From: CAVVSQ01 sp963848825 | Lineage (GTDB): Bacteria; Planctomycetota; Planctomycetia; Gemmatales; Gemmataceae | Length of the DNA: 64,000 bases | Reading direction: 5' to 3' | Assembly: GCA_963848825.1 (NCBI GenBank) | Contig: CAWKFA010000009.1 | Coordinates: 620,001-684,000 of the forward strand | Translations under genes and position numbers: made by a program | Notes under the pieces: model-generated | Databases searched by the model: none | The model's input: the letters and a program-made list of their open reading frames with translations, nothing else | What the model was told of the DNA's origin: nothing | Shown here: positions 56,470 to 64,000 of the stretch, piece by piece | How positions within the stretch are numbered: position 1 is the stretch's first letter | Layout of the letters: each line of letters opens with the position of its first letter

Positions 56470-59051
56470 ATGCGCCTCCTCAGCAACAACAACCTGCCCA
56501 ATGCTCGCTGGGTATGCCTGGGCGCGGCTCTCTTGTGCGCGGGCGTCATCGTGGCTGCACACTCTGTCTTTGGCCAGAACAAGGCCGGCCCACAAACGGC
56601 CAAGGGGTTCGTGACGCCGCCTGCCCCGGCACTGTCGCCTCAAGAGGAGATGAAGACCTTCAAGTTTGCCAGCGGCTATAGCGTCCAGCTGGTTGCCGGC
56701 GAACCCCTCGTCCATGATCCCGTGGCCATGACTTTTGACCCGAATGGCCGTATCTGGGTGTGTGAGATGCGCGGCTTTATGCCCGACGTCGATGGCAAAG
56801 GAGAGAAAGACCCCGTCGGGACGATATCGATTTTGGAAGATACGGATGGCGACGGCATCATGGACAAGCAGCACGGTCTTTCTCGACAAACTGGTGTTGC
56901 CGCGGGCCCTGTGCTGGACAACCGACGGGCTGTTGGTGGCCGAGAATGGCCATATCTGGTTATGTGCCGAGAAGGACGGCAAGTGCAGCGAGAAGAAACT
57001 GCTTTTCAATTACGCCCCCGGCAACCTGGAGCACGCTCTGAGCGGCCTGGTGCCGATGCTGGATAACTGGATCTATTGTGCGAAGGAAGGGACCAGGATT
57101 CGCAAGCTGGGGGAACGCTGGGTGCGCGAGGCGACCGTGCCGCGCGGCCAGTGGGGCATCACGCAGGACGATCATGGCTATCTGGTTTACAACGTCAACG
57201 CCTCGCTCATTCGCGGCGACCTGGTCCCCTGTTATTCACCAAGTGCGCATGCCTTCAACCCGCTCGTCAACGTGGTGCTTTACAAAGAGCAACAGGTTTG
57301 GCCGATTCGCGTCAATCCCGGGATCAATCGTGGCTACCTGCAATCTTTCTTGCGACCAGACGGAACGATGATCGAAGCCAACGCCAACTGTGGGCCGGTC
57401 GTTTATCGTGGCGACAATTTGCCCAAGGACCTGCAAGGCGATGTCTTCATCAATGAACCAGCGGGAAACCTGGTGCGCCGGCAGGTGTTCGTCGAGGAAA
57501 AAGGTGTCAAATCCTCCAAAAACGCCTACGACAAAACCGAGTTCCTTGCCTCCACGGATGAGCGTTTCCGTCCGGTCAACATGGTCAACGGCCCGGACGG
57601 GACACTCTATATGGTGGACATGTATCGTGGCATCGTTCAGCATGGCGCCTTTATTTCCCCCTATTTGCGCCAGCAAATTTTGGAGCGCGGCCTCGACAAG
57701 CACATCGGTTTAGGACGCATTTATCGGATTGTGCACGAGTCCAGCCGGCCCTATCGCCCAGTAGCGCTCGGCCAGGCCAGCGGCGCCGAATTGGTGGCGC
57801 AGCTAGCCAGCGCGAATGGCTGGCATCGGGACATGGCTCAGCAACTTTTGGTGCAGCGTGCGGATAAATCCGTCGTGCCGGCGCTCGAACAACAAGTACA
57901 AGCCAGTAGCAATCCGCTCGCGCGGCTCCATGCACTATGGACTTTGGAGGGGCTCCAAAAACTGGACATGGAATTGTTGCTGGGGCTCCTGACAGACAAG
58001 GACAAGGATGTGCGCGCCAGCGCGGTTTGCTTGCTGCGCAAGGAAGTCAATCGTCGGTCCGATCCAGCCCTCATTCAGGAGCTGGCGCCACTGGCACAAG
58101 ACCCGGACCGCAACGTGCGCCTGCAGCTCGCATTGACACTGGGCCTGGTAAACAGTCCGCTGGCTGATCGAGCGTTGGCTCCGATCTTGAAGGAAGCGGA
58201 CCCTGTGTTCCTCGAGGCGCTGCTGGCGGGTTTCTCCGGCCGCGAGACCGAGTTCCTGGCGGCACGGCTAACGCTGCCCGCGTGGGCCGAGCCTGAACCC
58301 TGGCGGCAAAAACTGCTCGCCGTGAGCGCCGGCCTGCTCTGGCGGCAAAAGCAACCGCTGGCCGTCATGCGTTTTTTGCACCTGGTCGCGGGACAGCCCG
58401 AAGCGCAAAGCTGGCAGCAAATCGCCTTGCTCGAAGGCTTGACCTCGATGCCTGTCAAGGCGGGCAAGGGGGGCGGCAAGGCCTTTAAACAGCCAGCGCG
58501 CGTGGTGACGTTGCCAGCCGTTCCAGACACGCTGGAAAGGCTGCGCAAATCGCCCAATCTGAAATTGGCGGAGGCCGCCGAAGCCATGGCCAAGCAGCTG
58601 AACTGGCCGGGCAAGGATGGGAAGCCGCTGCCGATGCTCGCGGCGCTGTCGGCGCCGCACCAGGCGCTGTATGACCTGGGCAAAAAAGAATATCTGGCGC
58701 TGTGCGCGGCCTGCCACCATCCAGCCGGCTTCGGCGATGCGGGCAAGGGGCCGGCTGCTCGACTCGGAATGGCTGGATAACGATGATCGCCTCGTGCGCC
58801 TGGTGCTCTACGGCTTGCGCGGACCGATTACCGTCGGTGGCGAGATCTTCAATCCGGAAAGCGTCATGGAAATGCCCGGCACTTACAAAGCGCTCGACGA
58901 TCAAAAAATTGCCGGCATCTTGACCTTCATTCGCCGCGAATGGCGAGAGCAAGCCGCGCCGATCGAACCTCAGACCGTGGGCCGAATCCGCGCCGCGAAT
59001 GCCACGCGCACCGACCAGTGGACAGAAAAGGAGCTTTTGGGGGTAAAATAA
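56470..59051 (+). CDS. PVC-type c-heme membrane-bound dehydrogenase with HEAT repeats (frameshifted)
   Basis: The start at 56470 has AAGGAAA seven bases upstream; an N-terminal membrane helix/signal follows (CLGAALLCAGVIVAAHSVFG). The first 400 residues are a propeller of the planctomycete membrane-bound dehydrogenase type (FKFASGYSVQLVAGEPLVHD, AMTFDPNGRIWVCEMRGF, ILEDTDGDGIMD, VFINEPAGNLVRR, GTLYMVDMYRGIVQHGAFIS). HEAT-like repeats follow (LARLHALWTLEGLQKLDMEL; RNVRLQLALTLGLVNSPLAD). The C-terminal cytochrome c domain has heme motif CAACHH. Frames change near 56875 and 58750; the true end is NATRTDQWTEKELLGVK at 59051. It probably oxidises a sugar or alcohol and passes electrons to its heme. 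Confidence 0.9.
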
Positions 59052-59238
59052 ATGGACCTGCCTTTTTTTCATTTTTCCGAAACCTGCTTCGCCCAGCCGC
59101 GGTAGTATCCAGCGCAATCCGACGAAAATCGTAGGGCGGCAAGCGCATCGTTAAACGCCGGTGGCAATCGAGCAGCTGGCATATCGGTAGCGCGACCCGA
59201 TCCTACGAGGTAGGTCCTTGAATACTTAAAAAAAATCC

Positions 59239-59277
59239 TTGACAGATGCACGCTGTATTGTATTAATGTACTAATAC
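59239..59277 (+). promoter_or_regulatory. Sigma-70-type promoter with overlapping operator-like palindrome
   Basis: TTGACA at 59239-59244 and TATTAA at 59261-59266 are separated by 16 bases. An inverted repeat GTATTA-atgtac-TAATAC (59260-59265 / 59272-59277) covers the -10 region, a typical position for a repressor. The segment is much more A/T-rich than its surroundings. The downstream gene has GGAGGG six bases before its ATG at 59304. Confidence 0.7.
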
Positions 59278-59303
59278 AGATTGCACGTTCGGAGGGAGCA
59301 GCC

Positions 59304-61017
59304 ATGTCGATGCGTTTGGTCCGTAGCCTGGCACTGATATTTGCCCTGGTGCCTGCCCTGGCCAGGGCCGAGGGCGCCCGATCCGTTGCGGCTGATAGCC
59401 GGGGCCCCGGATGCCGTCGCCAAGCTGGAAAACCCGCGTGCTCTTTACAACGCCATCTACGAGCACCCCGCTTTTCAGGAGTTTCGCAAAATCGACGTCT
59501 TCGCCGCCCTTTACGATACCACCAATATCAGGCGACTCAATCAACTGATCATGTATCTGGAGAAGGAGCTCGGCCATCCCAGGCTGGAGCTGCTCGACAG
59601 GCTGGCCGGCGGCGGCGTGGTCTTCGCCGCGACGTTCGCGAAGAAAGAGATCCTCGTCATCGTCGAGGCCAAGGACGAGGCACTGCTCAAAAAGTTTCTC
59701 GCGTTGGCGCGCAAGATTGGCGATCAAGAGTTAGCGCGTCAAGATGGTGCCGCGAAGATAACGGTGAAGTCTTATCGGGACCTGGAGACGTGGCACCTTG
59801 GCGCGGAACTCAACCTGGCGCGAGCTGGCTCGTCCCTGGTCTTTGCCAACAAGGCGAGGCACTCTTGAGAAGGCCCTCGATCTTCACCTCGACGGGGGCA
59901 AACAAAGCCTGCCGAACTTTGTCCAGCTGAAGCAGCAGCTGCCGCCAGACGTGCTGGCCTGGGGGATGCTCAACCTCGACCGTATCAAAGAAGACTCCAT
60001 GGTCAAAACGGTGCTCAACACTCTCGGCCTCGATCCGACCACGATGTTCACGATCGGCGGAGTCGTGGATGTGATCAAACGGTCCCCCTATGTCTGTGCC
60101 GGCCTGGCCCGCGACGGCGACAACCTGCGTGTGCGCGTCGCCATGCCGAAAGGACGGGCTGGCATGGCGCCCCTGGCCGCCATGGTTCTACCGGAAGATG
60201 ACCAGGGCTCATTGCCCATGCTGAAGCCGGCGCGCGTCCTCAGTTCCACGAGTTATTTTCTTGATCTGGGGCGCTTCTGGGAAAGCCGGCACAAGATACT
60301 CACGCCGGAACAGGCCAAAACGATCGATAAGTTTGAAGCCGACACGAGCAAGTACCTCAAGGGGGTGGGGCTGGGCACCATACTCCAACAGGCGGGCAAG
60401 TACCAGCGCATCGTCGTCGCCACGGCCGATAAATCGCCTTACAAGATCAAGCCGTCGGTTACGACCGGTTCCTTCGCCGTTGTGCTGGACATGCGCGATC
60501 CCGCCTTCGCCAAGTCGATGGGCACGGTGCTGCGCGGCGCCGCTCTCGTCGCGGGCTTCAAGTACGGGCTCAAGATGGTCGACGAGCAGCACGCGGGTCA
60601 GACGCTGGTCACCTATTATTTCCCGGAAAACGGCAAATTCGAAGGGGATGACAATAACATCCGTTTTAATTTCTGCCCATGTTTCACCCATGTCGGCAAT
60701 CAATTTGTCATCAGCTCCACGCTCGAACTGGGCAAGGACCTTATCGATTGCCTCCTGAAGGAAACCAAAAACGGCACGAGCCCGGCCACTCAGCGCACCC
60801 ATGTGTACGGCATGGGCGTGGCCAGCAACCTGCGCACGGCCGAGGATTTGCTGATTAGCCAGGCCATCCTGAGCCAGGCGCTGCCCGCGGCGGCGCTAAA
60901 AAGCAATTTGACGAGATCGTCCGCCTGGTGGAGCACCTCGGCCAGGTCAACTTTGAGACGCGCTACGGCGAGCAGGACTTCCGCTTTGACATCCTGTGGC
61001 AATATGAGCAGAAATGA
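59304..61017 (+). CDS. Secreted protein of unknown function (frameshifted)
   Basis: Start ATG 59304, with GGAGGG six bases upstream, gives signal peptide MSMRLVRSLALIFALVPALA. Frame changes near 59385, 59865 and 60900 link AVAKLENPRALYNAIYEHPA, LEKALDLHLDGGKQSLPNFV and a final DEIVRLVEHLGQVNFETRYG. About 570 aa. It has alternating helical and strand segments (AWGMLNLDRIKEDSMVKTVL; RIVVATADKSPYKIKPSVTT), no metal or catalytic motif that I recognise, and resembles large planctomycete exported proteins of unknown role. It lies upstream of the DUF1800/DUF1501 pair, with 76 bases between, and may share their transcript under the promoter at 59239. Confidence 0.75.
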
Positions 61018-61093
61018 CCGTGGTTTCGGTCTGCAACCTGACCGTGTCGCTATCGTTAGCAACTGGGAATGCTTTTAAAAGCAGGGGCTACTC

Positions 61094-62548
61094 ATGGCAG
61101 ACTCGCTTCCGCCCAAAATTGACCCGCGCTGGGCATGGCAAACTTATCGTCCCAGCGCTGACGCGCCCTGGGACCTGAAAAGGGCCGGCCATCTTTACCG
61201 CCGGGCGGCCTTCGGGGCCACGATGCAGGAGCTTGACGATGCGGTACGCATAGGTCCCGACCGGGCCATCGATCAGCTGCTCCAGGGCCAGCCCGACCCG
61301 CGCGGCGACGAAATGTGGGGCACCGTCACCCGCGGCTTACGCCAGGTGAACGACGGCAACCAACTTCCCGCGGCCTGGCTCTACCGGATGCTCTACGCGG
61401 CCCATCCGCTAGAGGAGAAGATGACGCTGTTCTGGCACAATCATTTCGCGACCAGCAATCGCAAAGTGCAAAACAGCGGCTATATGCTTGGCCAAAACGA
61501 ATTGCTGCGCCGTCATGCCCTGGGAAACTTTCGAACCTTGCTGCAAGAAATCTCGCACGACCCGGCCATGATGGTTTGGCTCGACACCATCCGCAGTAAA
61601 CGCGGGCAGGCCAATGAAAACTACGCCAGGGAGTTAATGGAGCTTTTCAGCCTGGGCATCCAAAACCCGCGCCGCGGAGCAGCGCAATTATTCCGAACAG
61701 GACGTGCGCGAGGCCGCCCGGGCGTTTACGGGCTGGACCATTGAAAATGGCCAGGCCGCCTGGCACGCGGACCAGCACGATAATGGCGACAAGAACGTCC
61801 TTGGACAGCATGGAAACTTCGGCGCCGCGGATATCGTTCGTATTTGCCTCGAACAGGAAGCCACGCCCTATTTCATTACCCGAAAGCTCTTCCGGTTCCT
61901 CGTCAGCGAGACCATCGAGCCCTCCGCGGAATTGCTGGAGCCGCTCGCGAGCGCTTTGCGTACCAGTGACTACGATTTTCGCGGCCTCGTCGAGAAAGTA
62001 TTGCGCTCCAATCTCTTTTTCTCCACACAGGCGTACCGTACGCGCGTCAAAACGCCCGTCGATTTCGCCCTCGGCATCGTGCGGGGTCTGGAGGCCCACG
62101 TCCCCAGTGCGAGCCACGAAAGGCTGATGGGGACCAGCCAGCTGGCCAGCGCGCTGGATGGTCTCGGTCAGCGCCTGTTCTTTCCACCAAGCGTCGCGGG
62201 GTGGGAAATGGGCCGCGCCTGGCTCAATAGCCAGACCTTCTTACTTCGGCAAAATCTCGCGCTGGCTTTGACTTCGACGACAGACGATCGCTTTGGGCGC
62301 CGCGCCGATCCCGCCGGCCTGCTCCGCCGTCATGGCCGTCAAAACGGCACCGAGCCTGTCGATTTCTTGCTGCGGCTATTTGTGCAAGATGACGTGGCGG
62401 AGCAAACGCGGCAACGGCTCAATCAGTACATGGCAACCGCCGCGACGCAAAGCTACCCCTTTTTCTGGCAGCCCGAGGAAGCGGCGGATCAGCGCTCCGC
62501 GCCCTGTGCCACCTGGTGTTGTGCCTGCCCGAGTTTCAGCTCGATTGA
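61094..62548 (+). CDS. DUF1800 family protein (frameshifted)
   Basis: DUF1800 signatures are HLYRRAAFGATMQELDDAVR, MTLFWHNHFATSNRKV, NFRTLLQEISHDPAMMVWLD, NENYARELMELFSLGI, REAARAFTGWTIENG and DYDFRGLVEKVLRSNLFFS, with FFPPSVAGWEMGRAWLNS late. Frame changes lie near 61680 and 62490; the second restores an end of LCHLVLCLPEFQLD at 62548. About 485 aa, normal. DUF1800 genes are usually paired with DUF1501 genes, as here; the function of the pair is not established (export-linked, often with sugar-degradation genes in planctomycetes). Confidence 0.93.
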
Positions 62549-62580
62549 GTAAAAGGCAATTTCCTTCAAGGAGCCATTCC

Positions 62581-63802
62581 ATGTTTACACGACGCGCTTT
62601 TTTGGCCCGCTCCAGCATGATCGCGCTGGCGCCACCGTCCCCAACTTCCTGAGCAAAACAGCGGCCTTTGCCGCGCTGGCGGATGCTCCCGGGGCACGCG
62701 ACACCATTCTTGTGGTCGTGCAACTGACGGGCGGCAATGATGGCCTCAACACCGTCATCCCCTTTGCCGATCCCGAATACGCGCGCTTACGACCTACCCT
62801 CCGCCAACCGGTCGCCCAGATTCGGCGTGTCAATGACCAGATTGGCCTGCACCCGTCCCTGAATGCCATGGCCGACCTGCTGCAGGATCAATCGCTCTGT
62901 ATTGTTCAGGGGGTTGGTTATCCCAATCCCAGCCAGTCGCATTTCCGGTCCATGGATATTTGGCAAGCCGCCAGCACGGAACGCGACCTGACCGAAGGCT
63001 GGGTAGGCAAGGCATTGCGTCATATCCCGGCCGCGTCTTCCTTTCATCTGGCGGGCACCAATGAGGCCGCGCCGCTGGCGCTGACCGGGTCAGCCGGTGC
63101 GCGTGCCGTCGATCACTTCGCTGGCGGATTTTCAAGTGCGGCGTGGAAGCCTCGGGAATGGCGGACCGCCGCGCGCAACAGCAAGTGATCGAAAGCAGCG
63201 CGACGCCGTCCGCGTCGGGCCTGTTGGATTTTGTGCAGCGCACCGCCACCAATACTTATGCAAGCAGCCGCCGCTTGCAGGATGTGGGACGCAATTATGA
63301 ACCGCGCGTGCCTTATCCAAACTCCGCCCTCGCCAATCATCTGCGCCTGGCTGCCCAGCTCATCGACGGCGGCCTGGGGGCACGCCTTTTCTACGTCACC
63401 ATGGACGGCTTCGATACGCATGCCGGCCAGGGCGCCCCGCACGCCAATCTGCTGCGCGAAGTTTCCGAGGCGATCTCGGCCTTTTATCGCGACCTTTCGC
63501 AGCGCGGCCATCGCGACAGGCTGATGATCATGACCTTCTCGGAATTCGGCCGTCGCGCCAAGGAGAACGGCAGCCAGGGCACCGACCATGGCTCCGCGGC
63601 CCCGATGTTCCTCGTCGGTGGGCGGGTCAAACCCGGCCTGGTCGGCGCCCACCCCAGCCTGACGGCCCTGGAAGACGGCAACCTGCGCCATCACACCGAC
63701 TTTCGCCAGGTGTATGCCGCGCTGCTGGATAATTGGCTTGGCGTGCCCAGCCGCCAGGTGTTGGGCCAGGAGTTTCGACCGGTGGACATTTTGCGCACCT
63801 GA
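62581..63802 (+). CDS. DUF1501 family protein, Tat-type signal (frameshifted)
   Basis: AAGGAG lies six bases before ATG 62581. The N-terminus MFTRRAFLARSSMIALA is a twin-arginine-type signal. The frame changes near 62640 and 63140. The DUF1501 core (sulfatase-like fold) has TILVVVQLTGGNDGLNTVIP, YPNPSQSHFRSMDIWQAAS, YVTMDGFDTHAGQG, LMIMTFSEFGRRAKENGSQG and TDHGSAAPMFLVGGRVK, with conserved Asp/His residues (GGNDG, DGFDTH, TDHG). About 407 aa. It starts 32 bases after the DUF1800 gene, forming the usual two-gene unit. Confidence 0.93.
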
Positions 63803-63862
63803 TGCTCAGGCACACGCGTCTGTATCAGTAGAGCGGTTGTTTCCAGGCTGCGTCCGCCGCGC

Positions 63863-64000
63863 TTATTTAGTAGCGGCGCCGGCTTTTACTTTGTCCCGGA
63901 AGAAGTCGAGCGTGCGCTGCATACCCTCGCGGCGCTCCACGCGGGGCTCCCATCCCAGGAGCTTTGCGCGCGCGTGATGTCGGGACGGCGCACCTTGGGA
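63863..64000 (-). CDS. NAD-dependent sugar epimerase/decarboxylase, C-terminal fragment (cut by window end)
   Basis: The minus strand from the window edge reads PKVRRPDITRA and, after a one-base change in the GCGCGC run near 63970, KLLGWEPRVERREGMQRTLD then FFRDKV, with a short basic tail. R-R-P-D-I-T-R-A-x-x-L-L-G-W-x-P is the C-terminal signature of UDP-glucuronate decarboxylase/dTDP-glucose dehydratase-like SDR enzymes. The N-terminal part is outside the window. Confidence 0.8.
   Translation of the reverse strand, partial: SQGAPSRHHARAKLLGWEPRVERREGMQRTLDFFRDKVKAGAATK

Overview
The window looks like a chromosomal segment of a planctomycete, most likely of the Gemmata group (inference from gene content, no search was run). 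Supporting families are the LEPR-type N-terminal motif of a large secreted protein, a BBP7-type outer-membrane barrel, a PVC-type c-heme membrane-bound dehydrogenase, a DUF1800/DUF1501 pair, a protein kinase fused to a formylglycine-enzyme-like domain, and FHA-GAF signalling proteins. The sequence itself has many small length errors: about 24 genes continue in another frame without internal stops, so I annotate these as single frameshifted CDSs rather than pseudogenes.

Layout. 0.2-6 kb: lipoprotein, PLP sulfur-amino-acid enzyme, Nudix hydrolase, and a hybrid histidine kinase carrying an ethylene-receptor-type membrane domain. 6.2-7.3 kb: tRNA-Ser(GGA) and a damaged second copy flanking one small gene, then a DUF493 gene. 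7.4-14 kb: lipoprotein and a giant kinase-NTPase-FGE fusion. 14-30.3 kb: an almost unbroken minus-strand run. Read 5' to 3' on that strand it encodes an FHA-GAF adenylate cyclase; a redox set (DJ-1/PfpI, VOC, CMD, ABM monooxygenase, plant-type tyrosinase, YceI, M17 N-domain, SnoaL-like); then an AGE-family epimerase, STAS, GlgX, STAS, RsbW-like kinase and FHA-GAF-SpoIIE phosphatase. The last six look like a partner-switching module built into a sugar/glycogen operon.

30.4-36.4 kb: beta-carbonic anhydrase, a secreted beta-propeller/FN3-like protein ending in about twenty STGGG repeats, and proS. 36.5-41.5 kb: a three-gene cassette of a helical-repeat protein, a long helical protein ending in an anthrax-lethal-factor-like zincin domain, and a CpXC zinc-ribbon protein. 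41.5-48.4 kb: a BRCT-MerR-TPR protein, Ku, YjbQ, a serine hydrolase, a secreted propeller and two tandem small secreted paralogues. 48.5-54 kb: a subtilisin whose N-terminus is a prepilin signal, BBP7, DedA, and a thioredoxin-fold lipoprotein in which an in-frame UGA replaces the first cysteine of WCGPC, followed by a hairpin at the distance expected of a bacterial SECIS. 54.2-64 kb: FG-GAP/hydrolase protein, c-type dehydrogenase, a secreted unknown behind a clear promoter/operator, DUF1800, DUF1501 and the C-terminus of an NAD-dependent sugar epimerase.

Three copies of a roughly 100-bp palindromic element with a shared asymmetric core are dispersed at 1.2, 21.9 and 44.3 kb. No CRISPR, rRNA, transposase or phage genes were seen.
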